Assembly (NCBI RefSeq): GCF_021654855.1
Contig: NZ_AP024202.1
Location: forward strand, 1,922,001-1,986,000
Source: Thiomicrorhabdus immobilis
Lineage (GTDB): Bacteria; Pseudomonadota; Gammaproteobacteria; Thiomicrospirales; Thiomicrospiraceae
Direction of reading: 5' to 3'
Length of the DNA: 64,000 bases
The notes beneath the pieces were generated by a model. That model ran no database searches. It was not told the DNA's origin and saw nothing but the letters and a program-made list of their open reading frames with translations. A program made the translations under genes and the position numbers. Shown here in pieces: positions 1 through 9,559 of the stretch. Numbering within the stretch: the stretch's first letter is position 1; the number at the start of each line of letters is the position of its first letter.

Positions 1-2294
1 AAGGGTATGGTTAAATTTACATCCCAGGGAATCGGTTTCTGAAACCAGTCATGTTTCTGGGCAAACAGGTTACCCCCCGCTTGAACTTTCACTTGTTTGT
101 TTTTGCTGTCAGTGACAATCTTCGCAACACCCTTTCCATCCAATGCATCAAACGTTAGTTTATCCGCAGAGATTACAGAGTCGGTAAATTGTAAAGTTCC
201 ATTTATACGACTAAGACTTAATTCCTTAAATAACTGTAGACTCGCATTCTGAAAGATGACTCGGCCAGACACTTCTTCATTTCGCCCTTCATAACCAGAA
301 ATAGGTACCCAGATTTGATCTAATACCACACTGGAATTACCCGAAAACTTGCCACTCTCTTTGAAAAAGGCCTGCATTCCCAACTTACTCGCAATAGGAG
401 ACAAACTTAAATAGTTAGCGGCATTATTCAAAGAGGTTACAACATTGCCTTTCACCGTTAAAGCGATATCATGCTGGTGTAAATCAGGAATCGTGACATT
501 GACATTGGTTGCCAGCACATCCGCACCAATATTTACTTTATCGACGTCAATGGCCAACTGAAAAGGCTTAAAAACAAGATTTGCATCAAAATCTTTCAAA
601 ACAGGCCATTTAGAATCAAATTTTAACCTGGCATTTTTTACCTGCCCCGTTACCATAAATTCTCCCTGACCCTCTTCAAAAGGAAAGTCCGCAAAGGCTC
701 CTTTGACAACCCCATTCAAAGAAACATCCTCACCACCTTGCAAGCTTTCGGATAACCAACTTTTCAACTTCGGACTCATCAAGCCATAAGGTAAATAATC
801 TTTTAGTTCAGCGATAGAACTCACTTTTAAATCAAACTCACTATCGATAGTGCTTGAAGTCAACTTCTTGAGAGTTATGCTGACTGGAATCTTATCGAGA
901 TTTATTTGTGTTTTTGTAAGTTGCCAGGCCTGGTCAACCTCATCAAATTTCAATTCAACGGAGTTGGGAAGTGACAGTTTCATAGGTTTACTATGAATTG
1001 TTGGCGACATCACCCAAATAGGTTTAGGGGTAGACACCAAAATATGACTTGGTGTTTTGACGATTTGCAGATGTTGCAAACTCATCCCCGGGTAATCGGT
1101 TACCGGTACATCAAGCCGATCAAAATGAACGGCTAGTTCAGGCACATCCAGAGTCTGCCAATCCAGCTTGCCGTTAAGCTTAGAAATACTTAAATAGGCC
1201 GCTCTATCAAACAGAGCCGCTACATGCTGAGTGTGGATCAACGATTTAACCAGGACCTTAAATGGCTCTATGTCAAAATAGTCGGCATTGAAATTCAGAT
1301 ACTTTCCTTGTTCAAAATATAGCTCAACGGGAGAAACCGTCTTGATGAACTGATTATCAATTTCAATTTTAGCTAGACTAAACTTCCAGTCCTTAAAATG
1401 CTTTTGAATATTCTGTTGCTCAGCATTCCACAACAACTGTAACCCTAAGCTGACCGGCAGGCCTTCTTGTTTTTGTGTCCAATGTAACGCTTGTGTGTGC
1501 AAGTTGACTTCGAGACTGGCAATTTGTGATTGTGAAATACTGCCCTTCAAATCCAAAATCAATTCACCTTGCGGCAGAACGGCTTGCCAGTTTTGAGACA
1601 AAAGTTTGCTCAACCGTTTGATTCTCAAGGGTCTAAATGACGATAATGAAAACTCCCCGGTGCCTAGGTCTCCCCAAACATCGGGTGAAAAGGAGGATTT
1701 AAGGTGAAAGCGTTCATAATTCAGGACATCTTTATAGTTAAGGCTGAATTCACCAACAATCGTTAATCTTGAAGCATTAAGCGATTGAAAGTCATAGAAT
1801 TGCACCGACAATCCTGGTCGACCGACTTCAGTCAACACCAAGTTCTTCAACGTCACCCGCTTCCAAAATCGGCTGATATTAACATTGATGTTCGCCAAAT
1901 CTTCTGGCTGAAACTCTTCTTGCGAGGGAATGCCTGCCGGCTGTTGAACCTTGTTTTGAAAAGCACCCTGGGAAATTTCCAGGTAATCACCATACTCTAC
2001 AGCCGGAATAAAGAGGGCTAAAAGATTAATATCTACGGCTAAAAAGTCAGCCTGGAATTGAAAATCTGGCGAATCAATAGACAGCTTATCAATTTTGGTT
2101 TGAAAGCCTAACCAGCTCTGTTCTACTTCAATATGAGCCAGTTTAATTTCGGTTTGAGTAACGGACTGCGCAAGGCCAATAAATTGCTGCGGATAGAACT
2201 GAACCCAAGAGATAAACAATCGGGTAATCAGGAGGTAGGCTACAAACAACCAAAAAGCCCACTGCAAAAAATGATGTGTTCTTTTAATCAACAT
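1..2294 (-). CDS. yhdP: YhdP family AsmA-like envelope protein, N-terminal part (cut by window edge)
   Basis: An open frame on the minus strand runs from an ATG at 2294 to the window edge, at least 764 codons, so only the N-terminal part is present. Residues about 8-30 form one hydrophobic membrane anchor, followed by a long periplasmic-type region rich in beta-forming residues. YhdP of E. coli is a very large (about 1,270 residue) AsmA-family protein implicated in phospholipid transport to the outer membrane. The gene directly follows rng, which matches the conserved maf-rng-yhdP order. The name rests on N-terminal features plus this synteny. A variant copy of the dispersed palindrome (one mismatch) lies just 5' of the ATG at 2298-2309, and another lies inside the gene at 923-934. 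Confidence 0.8.
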   Translation of the reverse strand, partial: MLIKRTHHFLQWAFWLFVAYLLITRLFISWVQFYPQQFIGLAQSVTQTEIKLAHIEVEQSWLGFQTKIDKLSIDSPDFQFQADFLAVDINLLALFIPAVEYGDYLEISQGAFQNKVQQPAGIPSQEEFQPEDLANINVNISRFWKRVTLKNLVLTEVGRPGLSVQFYDFQSLNASRLTIVGEFSLNYKDVLNYERFHLKSSFSPDVWGDLGTGEFSLSSFRPLRIKRLSKLLSQNWQAVLPQGELILDLKGSISQSQIASLEVNLHTQALHWTQKQEGLPVSLGLQLLWNAEQQNIQKHFKDWKFSLAKIEIDNQFIKTVSPVELYFEQGKYLNFNADYFDIEPFKVLVKSLIHTQHVAALFDRAAYLSISKLNGKLDWQTLDVPELAVHFDRLDVPVTDYPGMSLQHLQIVKTPSHILVSTPKPIWVMSPTIHSKPMKLSLPNSVELKFDEVDQAWQLTKTQINLDKIPVSITLKKLTSSTIDSEFDLKVSSIAELKDYLPYGLMSPKLKSWLSESLQGGEDVSLNGVVKGAFADFPFEEGQGEFMVTGQVKNARLKFDSKWPVLKDFDANLVFKPFQLAIDVDKVNIGADVLATNVNVTIPDLHQHDIALTVKGNVVTSLNNAANYLSLSPIASKLGMQAFFKESGKFSGNSSVVLDQIWVPISGYEGRNEEVSGRVIFQNASLQLFKELSLSRINGTLQFTDSVISADKLTFDALDGKGVAKIVTDSKNKQVKVQAGGNLFAQKHDWFQKPIPWDVNLTIP

Positions 2295-2417
2295 TCAACC
2301 AGGCCTGATAATTAAGGATATCGTTAAACTAGATGCTTTCATACTCTTTATTATGCATTGAAATTTAAGCAACACTTTGAATAAAACCTTAACCGCAAAT
2401 AGTAAATGACTGATGAA

Positions 2418-3887
2418 TCACATCATGACCACATCAAACTGTTCTGCGGCATAAGTGCTTTCCGCCTGAAAACGGATACTCTTATTCAAAAACGACTCCA
2501 ACTCAGCAACACTGCTAGACTCTTCATCCATAATGCGAGAAACCACCTCTTCGGCCGCGATCACACGGTATTGGTTGGCATCAAATGATCTTGCCATGCG
2601 GGTAATCTCACGAAATATCTCATAAGCCACGGTTTCTGCGGTTTTAACCGTACCGCGGCCACTACAAACCGGACATGGCTCACACAAAGTTCTCTCTAGA
2701 CTTTCACGCGTGCGTTTGCGCGTCATCTCAACCAAACCTAAATTTGAGATATTACTGATCGAGGTTTTCACACGATCCTTGCTTAATTCTTTTTCCAATG
2801 CCGCCAACACATGCTGCTGATGCTCGACATCATCCATATCGATAAAGTCCAAAATGATAATACCGCCTAGATTACGCAGACGTAACTGACGGGCAATCGC
2901 TTGTGCCGCTTCAAGATTGGTTCGATAAATCGTCTCTTCGAGGTTTTTATGTCCAACAAACGCACCGGTGTTCACATCGATTGTCGTCATCGCTTCGGTC
3001 TGATCGATAATAAGATATCCACCCGATTTCAAATTCACTCTTTTATGTAAAGCGGTTTGAATCTCTTCTTCAATATTATATAAATCAAAGATTGGGCGCT
3101 CACCTTTGTATAATCCCAAACGGTCATTGAGCTCCATGACATACATATCGACAAACTCTTTCATCTTCTTGAGAGTTTCGGTCGAATCCACACGAATCTT
3201 CTCAATTCTTTCTAATGGGATATCGCGCATAATCCGTAGATAGAGCGGTAAATCTTCATAGATGAGCGTCGGTTTTCTGGCTAAACGCGCTTTTTCTTGC
3301 ACGCCACTCCACAAGCGTTGCAAATAAATCATATCGGCGCGCATTTCATGAAACTCTACGCCATCGGCAACCGTTCTCACAATCACACCACCTTCAGAGG
3401 ATTTATATTCAGGTATGGTTTTCACCATCTCCCTCAAGCGCTCACGTTCATCAGAACCATCAATCTTTTGAGAGACTCCTAACGCCCTTTCAACGGGCAT
3501 AAAAACCAGCATTCTTGATGGAATCGTCACTTGCATGGTAATTCGTGCACCTTTAGTACCTAAAGGATCTTTTATCACTTGCACCATGATTTTTTGGCCG
3601 CAATGCAGCAATTTTGCGATATCGTCACACTCTTCATCTTCATGGCCTATCGCTTTATGGCAAATATCCGATACATGAAGAAAAGCAGCGCGCTCCAAAC
3701 CGATGTTTACAAATGCAGCCTGCATACCAGGCAAAACCCGGTCGACTTTACCCATATAGATATTGCCGACCAAACCTCTTTTATTGGCTCGTTCTACCCA
3801 GACTTCCTGCAACACACCGTTTTCAACCCAAGCAACACGGGTTTCATTTGGGGTCACATTCACTAAAACTTTTTCTTCATTGTGCAT
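2418..3887 (-). CDS. rng: Ribonuclease G
   Basis: 489 residues, the usual RNase G length. It is an endoribonuclease that trims the 5' end of 16S rRNA and some mRNAs in the cytoplasm. An S1-like RNA-binding region lies at about residues 38-120 (VGNIYMGKVDRVLPGMQAAF). The catalytic core has the DVNTG motif near residue 304 and the ILDFIDMDD acidic cluster near 350. The Zn-link cysteines CEPCPVCSGRG lie near 404. It lacks the long C-terminal scaffold of RNase E, so it is RNase G. It sits between maf (upstream, across a 14-bp tandem repeat tract) and yhdP (downstream). Confidence 0.95.
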   Translation of the reverse strand: MHNEEKVLVNVTPNETRVAWVENGVLQEVWVERANKRGLVGNIYMGKVDRVLPGMQAAFVNIGLERAAFLHVSDICHKAIGHEDEECDDIAKLLHCGQKIMVQVIKDPLGTKGARITMQVTIPSRMLVFMPVERALGVSQKIDGSDERERLREMVKTIPEYKSSEGGVIVRTVADGVEFHEMRADMIYLQRLWSGVQEKARLARKPTLIYEDLPLYLRIMRDIPLERIEKIRVDSTETLKKMKEFVDMYVMELNDRLGLYKGERPIFDLYNIEEEIQTALHKRVNLKSGGYLIIDQTEAMTTIDVNTGAFVGHKNLEETIYRTNLEAAQAIARQLRLRNLGGIIILDFIDMDDVEHQQHVLAALEKELSKDRVKTSISNISNLGLVEMTRKRTRESLERTLCEPCPVCSGRGTVKTAETVAYEIFREITRMARSFDANQYRVIAAEEVVSRIMDEESSSVAELESFLNKSIRFQAESTYAAEQFDVVMM

Positions 3888-3931
3888 CGGTTAATGCCTT
3901 CACTCTTTTTTGGCCGCTTTATTTAGGACCT

Positions 3932-4030
3932 TTTATTAATTTCTTATTATTAATTTCTTATTATTAATTTCTTATTATTAATTTCTTATTATTAATTTCT
4001 TATTATTAATTTCTTATTATTTATTTCTTC
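3932..4030. repeat. 14-bp tandem repeat tract between maf and rng
   Basis: A direct repeat of a 14-bp AT-rich unit (ttattaatttctta) has about six regular copies. The aatttc core recurs at 3938, 3952, 3966, 3980, 3994 and 4008, followed by a degenerate copy at about 4022. It fills most of the 147-bp gap between rng and maf. Both genes are on the minus strand, so the repeat lies in the rng leader. There are no spacers and no dyad of useful length. Confidence 0.95.
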
Positions 4031-4034
4031 TACG

Positions 4035-4670
4035 TTAATTCGAATAATAACCGGATTGAGTAAGCAACTCATTCAGTTCAAACAGAGGCAGTCCCATCAC
4101 TCCCGAGTATGAACCCTCTATCCTTGTGATAAATTTAGCCGCCAACCCTTGAATGGCATAACTACCCGCCTTATCTTGCGGCTCTCCAGTTGAAATATAA
4201 GCTTTGATTTCATCATCCGTTAAAGCTTTAAAATGAACTTTGGTGGTATTCACCGTGGAAAACACCTCTCCATCAAACACCACGGCTGTCGCAGATAACA
4301 CTTGATGCGAGCGGCCAGATAACATCGATAACATTCGATAAGAATCCGCCTGATTTTTAGGTTTGCCCAACACCTTAAAACGGCGAGTCTCGGCATCCAT
4401 TCCAGAATCGATTTCTTGTTCAGCGACTAAAACCGCGGTATCTCCGCCAATCACCCACACGATTTTGCCTGCAACTTTATTAAAACCCGCCAACGCTTTT
4501 TCAATGGCAATCCGTCTAACATAAGATTCCGGATTCTCATGGGGTAAAGCCACCTCTTCAACGGGCGCATTCACTACGTCGAAGTCCAAGTTGAGTTGCT
4601 CGAGAAGCTCTTTTCTTCTGGGTGACGTCGAGGCTAAATAAAGCGGTTTTTTTATCAGATGTTGTGTCAT
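4035..4670 (-). CDS. maf: Maf/YhdE-type nucleoside triphosphate pyrophosphatase
   Basis: 211 residues. Maf proteins hydrolyse non-canonical or pyrimidine nucleoside triphosphates (YhdE type: dTTP/UTP) to the monophosphate plus pyrophosphate. The N-terminal signature ASTSPRRKELLEQL begins at about residue 13, and the family GDTAV segment and SYAIQG segment are both present. Its position just upstream of rng matches E. coli yhdE-rng-yhdP, which favours the YhdE subgroup over YceF. The length is slightly above the usual 190-200. A 14-bp repeat array separates it from rng. Confidence 0.93.
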   Translation of the reverse strand: MTQHLIKKPLYLASTSPRRKELLEQLNLDFDVVNAPVEEVALPHENPESYVRRIAIEKALAGFNKVAGKIVWVIGGDTAVLVAEQEIDSGMDAETRRFKVLGKPKNQADSYRMLSMLSGRSHQVLSATAVVFDGEVFSTVNTTKVHFKALTDDEIKAYISTGEPQDKAGSYAIQGLAAKFITRIEGSYSGVMGLPLFELNELLTQSGYYSN

Positions 4671-4772
4671 AATTTAACAATTAAATCATATTTGGTTGAT
4701 GGCATATAAAGGCATCATTCTAACGCCAAACAGAACTTTTGGGCGTTTTTCAAACATCAATTTCCAGCAAGA

Positions 4773-4787
4773 GCGAGTCGGACTCGC
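4773..4787. promoter_or_regulatory. Short inverted repeat in the leader of the HIT gene
   Basis: The two 7-bp arms GCGAGTC and GACTCGC are separated by one base, 26 bp before the ATG of the HIT-family gene. It could be an operator half-site pair or an mRNA hairpin. No protein is assigned. Confidence 0.35.
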
Positions 4788-4813
4788 AAAAAACCTAACT
4801 TTAAGAGAACCTT

Positions 4814-5224
4814 ATGGACTTAATTCTGCCAAACCACACTCCTGAGATATTAGAAAAGACCTTTGACAGCATCTATCTGTATGAGCATGAACTTTACTCT
4901 TTAATGGCTGAAAAAACCGAGATGAAATGGTTATTGGTCATTCCAAAACAGCCTCTTGATGCCGATGAAAATTTAGACTACATTCAAGAGTTATACGGTT
5001 CAATCTACCAGTTAATTGCCTTTATGCAAAACAATCAAATTGGCCAACACTTCAATATAGCAAAGATAGGCAATAAAAACCCTAATCAGCATATCCACTT
5101 GATTTTTAGAGAAGAGAATGATGAAGTTTGGCCTGACGCCGTCTGGTGTCATGAGCCTTTAAAAAGTTCATTAGAAACACCAGAAAAACTTAAAGAAGCG
5201 TTAAGACCTTTCTACCAGGCTTGA
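4814..5224 (+). CDS. HIT family protein (histidine triad, incomplete)
   Basis: 136 residues, within the size of small HIT hydrolases that cleave dinucleoside polyphosphates or nucleoside phosphoramidates. The C-terminal half carries the recognisable segment NQHIHLIFRE followed by VWPDAVW. In canonical proteins this reads H-x-H-x-H, and here the first position appears to be Asn. The last two histidines, including the usual nucleophile, are kept. Activity may therefore be altered and the substrate is unknown. The gene is isolated: plus strand between the minus-strand maf and FAD-dehydrogenase genes. Its stop overlaps a degenerate copy of the dispersed palindrome (ctaccaggcttg). Confidence 0.75.
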   Translation: MDLILPNHTPEILEKTFDSIYLYEHELYSLMAEKTEMKWLLVIPKQPLDADENLDYIQELYGSIYQLIAFMQNNQIGQHFNIAKIGNKNPNQHIHLIFREENDEVWPDAVWCHEPLKSSLETPEKLKEALRPFYQA

Positions 5225-5264
5225 TCAAGTTCATTGTCGCCGTTTAAGTAGTTTTGAAATGAGG

Positions 5265-8117
5265 CTATTGATTTAATGCCATAGCAAACACTTGCGCAAT
5301 ATGCATGGATTTATATTGGCCTAATTCCTCTAACTGATGTCGGCAACTGGTACCCGTTGCCACAATCAAATCATCCGATTGAGCTTGTTCTAGTGTGGGC
5401 AATAACACTTGATTGGCAATGCTCTTTGAAACCTCATAATGCTTATAACCAAACTCACCCGACATGCCGCAACACCCTGAAGGAATCATTTTTACCTGTA
5501 AACCCGGGATTAACTCTAAAGCGTTTTTTGAATCTATCGGTTTAGCCAAAGCCTTTTGATGACAATGAACATGCAACCAGAGCGTTTTGTCTAAGGCATT
5601 TAAAGCAGGCAAGCAACCTAATTTATTCAACTTAAGAATCAGCTCTTCAAAAGACAGGATATTGGCTAGACCTTGAGAAATATTCAGGTCTGCTTGATTT
5701 AACCAGGCCTGGTTACCTTCAAACACAATATTGCTCAGCAAATCTTTGGCTTCATCACGCCAAACTAACAATTCAGAAGGTTCAATCCCCACAATTAAGT
5801 CTTGTGACTGGTAGTCCTCCATGGCATAAATTGTGGCCAACAAAGCTTTTCTGGCGTGTTTTAAAAGCCCTTTGCTAATTAAGGCTCTGGGCGAATGCTC
5901 TAAATAAACAGGCACAACTTCTAAACCAAGCTTATGCAACACCTCTAAAACAGCCTGCCCGACTCTTGGTTCTTGATATTGACTAAACAAATCACACAAT
6001 ACCCAAACCTTGGTTTTAACTTGATTAGACTGTGTTTGTCTTGTTGCTTGGTAAGAAAAATAGTCCCACCATTCGGCAAGGTTTGATGAATGCGCCTTGG
6101 GTAAGGTTCTGCGTTTGTCGACTCCCATAAGGGCTTTGATAGTCGACCTAGATTGCACCCAATTAAAGGTAGCCGGCCAATTTTGCGCCTGCTTTAAAAT
6201 GGAACCGTAATGGGCAAATAACCAATTAGAAAGCGATACCCCTTGTGTTTGATACAGCACCTCGGCTTTAAGCTTAGCCATGTCCACATTAGCGGGGCAT
6301 TCTGTCTTGCAAGCTTTACAGCCTAAACACATCTCCAAGGCATCCTGTAGCTCGGTTTGCGACAACGCTTTAAGGGGATTCGGCTCGGTCAAAGCAAAAC
6401 GTAATAAATTGCTACGCCCCCTTGTTGAATAATTCTCTTCACGGGTAGCTTGGTAAGATGGGCACATGACACCACGACCGGCTGATTTTCGGCAAGCTCC
6501 AGCCCCGTTACATTTTTCAACCGCATCCATTAACGATAAATCACTCGACCAATCGAACTTGGTCTCGATTAATTGTTGAGGTTGTCTATCAGCACGCAAG
6601 TTTTGAGTGATTGGCATATCGCCGATAATCACGCCCGGATTCAATAAGTTATGGGGGTCAAATGCCCGTTTTAGCTCAAGTAGATAAGCATAAACCTGTT
6701 CACCGACTTGTTCTTTAATGAATGGTGCTCGAATACGTCCATCACCATGTTCGCCCGAAATCGCCCCACGGTACTTTTTAACTAACTTTGAGTTTCGTTC
6801 GGCAATGGTTCTAAAAAGCTGTTTACCCTCTTCGGTTGCCAAATCCAATTCTGGACGGATATGTATCAAACCCACCGAAGCATGACCGTAATACACACAA
6901 CCTACTTCCAACTCAGCCATCAGTGCTTGCACATCACTAAAATAATCAAATAGATTTTTAACTGGAACAGCCGCATCCTCAATGACTGCAACGGCTTTTT
7001 TACGGGTGACCTTACCCATCAACATGCCCAAGCCCGCTTTACGAACCTCCCAAACTTTTGCCGCTTGCTTGGCATCAATAATAGGAGAAGCGTAAGCTCC
7101 ATGTTCGAGTAACCAGGCCTGGTAGGTTAACATTTGATGATTCAAATGATTCAAGTCCTCAGCAAACCATTCACACACCAAAACCGCTTGAGGGTCATCC
7201 TCAATCCAAAAACGATTTTGTTGTTGCTGAATATTAGCTTTAGTGCCATCGAGCGTGGCTTTATCAATTAACTCAATCGCCGCGGGTGCAAATTCCAACA
7301 GATGAGAAACCGCTTTCATCGCGGTTTCAATCGAATCGAATTGAGCGCATAAGAGCTGTCTGTGTTTAGGTTGGACAACCAGATTTAACGTGGCGGTTTT
7401 CACCACCGCCAAAGTACCCTCGCTCCCGCAAATCAAAGGAGCTAAATTAAAAGGTTTGCCATTTGGATTGAACGGTTGATGATGACGATAAAGTTCATCT
7501 AAAGCATAGCCAGTGTTGCGGCGTTTGATAGAAGGATGCGGAAAGTGTTCGAGAATTTGTTTGCCATGGGTTTCCAACAAACGCACCACTGTGCGGTAAA
7601 TACTACCCTCAAAATCTTGCTGATTCAATTTGTTATGCAGTTGTTGTGCCGTTAAAGGACCAAAATACGCCTCACTACCATCCACCAAAATCACCTCTAA
7701 GGCTTTAACATGTTCACGGGTAGTACCGTAATAAACCGAATAAGAACCACAAGAGTTATTACCAATCATCCCCCCAATCATAGCGCGATTGGAGGTTGAA
7801 GTATCTGGAGCGAACTTCAAACCATCCGCCTTAACAAAGTCATTCAAATCATCTTGAATGACTCCAGGTTCAACGGTAATCTCATGTAAATCAGGCTGAT
7901 AGTCAACAATATTCGTTAAATGCTTAGAAACATCAATCACCACTCCAGAACCAATCGCCTGCCCGCCAAGAGAGGTTCCTCCTGCTCGCATGGTGATTGA
8001 ACGATGCATAATCAAACTATCACTAACAAAACGAACTAACTCTGCTTGAGTTGCAGGCGCTCTTACCTCAACAGGATAAATTTCATATTTGGAAGCATCG
8101 TTAAATATAGATTTCAT
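5265..8117 (-). CDS. FAD-binding and Fe-S two-domain dehydrogenase (D-2-hydroxyacid type, YdiJ/Dld-like)
   Basis: 950 residues. The N-terminal half (about 15-480) is a PCMH-type FAD domain with GGTSLGGQAIGSG near residue 45 and GNNSCGSYS near 120, followed by an FAD-oxidase C-terminal domain with SGEHGDGR near 460. The C-terminal half is GlpC-like: an atypical cluster motif CNGAGACRKSAGRGVMCPSY near 535, the 4Fe-4S motif CLGCKACKTECP near 597, and a CCG-type motif (SGCCGMSGEFG) near 880. The architecture matches fused D-lactate/D-2-hydroxyglutarate dehydrogenases that pass electrons to quinone. The substrate cannot be read from sequence. It is last in the LPS-linked minus-strand run, 31 bp after the HAD gene, and may be functionally unrelated to it. 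Two exact copies of the dispersed palindrome lie in frame here (encoding QAWL). Confidence 0.85.
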   Translation of the reverse strand: MKSIFNDASKYEIYPVEVRAPATQAELVRFVSDSLIMHRSITMRAGGTSLGGQAIGSGVVIDVSKHLTNIVDYQPDLHEITVEPGVIQDDLNDFVKADGLKFAPDTSTSNRAMIGGMIGNNSCGSYSVYYGTTREHVKALEVILVDGSEAYFGPLTAQQLHNKLNQQDFEGSIYRTVVRLLETHGKQILEHFPHPSIKRRNTGYALDELYRHHQPFNPNGKPFNLAPLICGSEGTLAVVKTATLNLVVQPKHRQLLCAQFDSIETAMKAVSHLLEFAPAAIELIDKATLDGTKANIQQQQNRFWIEDDPQAVLVCEWFAEDLNHLNHQMLTYQAWLLEHGAYASPIIDAKQAAKVWEVRKAGLGMLMGKVTRKKAVAVIEDAAVPVKNLFDYFSDVQALMAELEVGCVYYGHASVGLIHIRPELDLATEEGKQLFRTIAERNSKLVKKYRGAISGEHGDGRIRAPFIKEQVGEQVYAYLLELKRAFDPHNLLNPGVIIGDMPITQNLRADRQPQQLIETKFDWSSDLSLMDAVEKCNGAGACRKSAGRGVMCPSYQATREENYSTRGRSNLLRFALTEPNPLKALSQTELQDALEMCLGCKACKTECPANVDMAKLKAEVLYQTQGVSLSNWLFAHYGSILKQAQNWPATFNWVQSRSTIKALMGVDKRRTLPKAHSSNLAEWWDYFSYQATRQTQSNQVKTKVWVLCDLFSQYQEPRVGQAVLEVLHKLGLEVVPVYLEHSPRALISKGLLKHARKALLATIYAMEDYQSQDLIVGIEPSELLVWRDEAKDLLSNIVFEGNQAWLNQADLNISQGLANILSFEELILKLNKLGCLPALNALDKTLWLHVHCHQKALAKPIDSKNALELIPGLQVKMIPSGCCGMSGEFGYKHYEVSKSIANQVLLPTLEQAQSDDLIVATGTSCRHQLEELGQYKSMHIAQVFAMALNQ
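5702..5713. repeat. Dispersed palindrome ACCAGGCCTGGT (coding copy)
   Basis: An exact 12-bp copy extended to a 14-bp perfect palindrome (5701-5714), inside the FAD/Fe-S dehydrogenase gene, read as N-Q-A-W-L. Confidence 0.95.
7112..7123. repeat. Dispersed palindrome ACCAGGCCTGGT (coding copy)
   Basis: Exact 12-bp copy inside the FAD/Fe-S dehydrogenase gene, read as Y-Q-A-W-L. Confidence 0.95.
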
Positions 8118-8148
8118 TAAAAAGGCTCGTTAATCAGCAAGATATTGC

Positions 8149-8808
8149 TTAGTTTTGTAAAAGAGAAGCCACATTATTGGCTACAGGAAAACCATGTTCG
8201 TTTTGAAACGTAGACCAGTCTTTAACTTCACTCCAATCAGTTAAAAACACAAAGTCTAAGCCAGCTCGATTAGAGGCCTGGAAATCATATTTACTATCAC
8301 CTAAAAATAGAGCTGGTGCATGAATGGTTTGTGTTTGTAGTTCGCGTTTTAAAATCACATCCTTATCATCTGGACTACCAAAAATACCACCATCAAACAG
8401 ATCAAATAACTCTCTAGCAGCGAAAACCTCTCTTAACTCATCCTGATCACCACCAGAAACAATTAACCAGTTTGCTTGTGAAGTTTGCTTGCGCAACTCT
8501 ACAAGTCCTGGCGCTATTTCACTTTGCATTAATCCAATTTTAACTTCTGTCGCAAACTTACTTAAAAGGCCATCTAATAACGACTGTGTAACATCCTGTT
8601 TTAAAATCTCTTGAATAAAGTACTCAAACTTTAAATACCTTGAAATCCCTCCATTTCGAACATGGTAGTCAACTAATGCTTTTGCCTTATCTTGTCCAAA
8701 ACTCAAAGTCGCATCATAAAAAGCCTGAGTTTTGACTTTATTCGAATTCAACACTACCCCATCACAGTCAAACACCAATGTTTGATACTGACTCAAATCC
8801 AAATTCAT
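8149..8808 (-). CDS. HAD superfamily phosphatase
   Basis: 219 residues. HAD motif I is FDCDGVVLNSN near residue 13 (nucleophile Asp and acid/base Asp both present). Motif II is the SGG segment near residue 118, and motif IV-type acidic residues occur in FLGDSKYD near 170. The helical cap insert (about 25-90) is beta-phosphoglucomutase-like. The start ATG overlaps the kdsB stop by 4 bp, implying translational coupling, so it most likely dephosphorylates a sugar acid feeding the cytidylyltransferase. It is not a clear KdsC, which is a cap-less C0 HAD, so the substrate is inferred from context only. Confidence 0.85.
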   Translation of the reverse strand: MNLDLSQYQTLVFDCDGVVLNSNKVKTQAFYDATLSFGQDKAKALVDYHVRNGGISRYLKFEYFIQEILKQDVTQSLLDGLLSKFATEVKIGLMQSEIAPGLVELRKQTSQANWLIVSGGDQDELREVFAARELFDLFDGGIFGSPDDKDVILKRELQTQTIHAPALFLGDSKYDFQASNRAGLDFVFLTDWSEVKDWSTFQNEHGFPVANNVASLLQN

Positions 8809-9551
8809 AACTTACTCTCTTGAGCAACTAAAAGCGCAGCTTCAACTTTAGCAACATCTTCAGGTACATCTACTGCCAAACTGCCAGGCTGTGTTTGAAA
8901 CATGCGAATACCTTGATTCCATTCTAAAAATCGTAAAATCTCAATATCTTCAGATTGCTCAATGGTACTTTTACGTCCAAAGCTTCCATAATCCAATAAT
9001 TCTTGTCTACTAAAACCATAAATACAAACCTGTTTGTAATATTCAGCAGGTGCATACTTCTCATCCTTAATACCTGGAATCGCCTGACGAGACATATAGA
9101 TCATCTGCTGCTGCTCAGTAAAAATGACTTTAGGAATGTTAATGGAATGAGGGTCTTCAAATTCTGATAAGGCACAATATCCGTTAATCACTTGATCAGG
9201 ATAAGCCTTCTTTTGCTCAATCGCATTCAATATATCTTGTGGTGAAACTAAAGGTTCATCACCTTGAACATTAATATAAATATCCGCATCTACTTTTTCG
9301 GCGACTTCCGCTAATCGATCAGTGCCTGTTAAAGCTTGATTACTGGTCATGGCCACATGAAAACCGGCATCTTTAACCACCTCAGCAATTCGGTCGTCAT
9401 CCGTTGCCACATAAACATTGTTCGCACCTACCGCTTTTGCACTTAACTCTGCCACCCACAAAACCATCGGCTTACCCAATAGTGGAACAAGAGGCTTACC
9501 TGGATAACGGGATGATTTATAACGTGCAGGAATGACAACAATGGCTTTCAT
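8805..9551 (-). CDS. kdsB: 3-deoxy-manno-octulosonate cytidylyltransferase (CMP-Kdo synthetase)
   Basis: 248 residues, the standard KdsB length. The enzyme couples Kdo to CTP to give CMP-Kdo, the donor for the LPS inner core. The N-terminus carries PARYKSSRYPGKPL, the nucleotide-binding motif of the family. ATDDDRIAE near residue 50 and NVQGDEPLV near 95 follow. It is coupled to a HAD phosphatase downstream and lies 8 bp after the aldolase-fusion gene. In many gammaproteobacteria kdsB sits next to msbA/lpxK. Here it is in a glycan block, so it could be the housekeeping enzyme or a paralogue activating a related 2-keto sugar acid. Confidence 0.93.
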   Translation of the reverse strand: MKAIVVIPARYKSSRYPGKPLVPLLGKPMVLWVAELSAKAVGANNVYVATDDDRIAEVVKDAGFHVAMTSNQALTGTDRLAEVAEKVDADIYINVQGDEPLVSPQDILNAIEQKKAYPDQVINGYCALSEFEDPHSINIPKVIFTEQQQMIYMSRQAIPGIKDEKYAPAEYYKQVCIYGFSRQELLDYGSFGRKSTIEQSEDIEILRFLEWNQGIRMFQTQPGSLAVDVPEDVAKVEAALLVAQESKL

Positions 9552-9559
9552 ATATGTCC

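Noticed and set aside
3932-4030. A CRISPR array
   Set aside because: The units are 14 bp with no spacers and no cas genes are nearby, so it is a simple tandem repeat.
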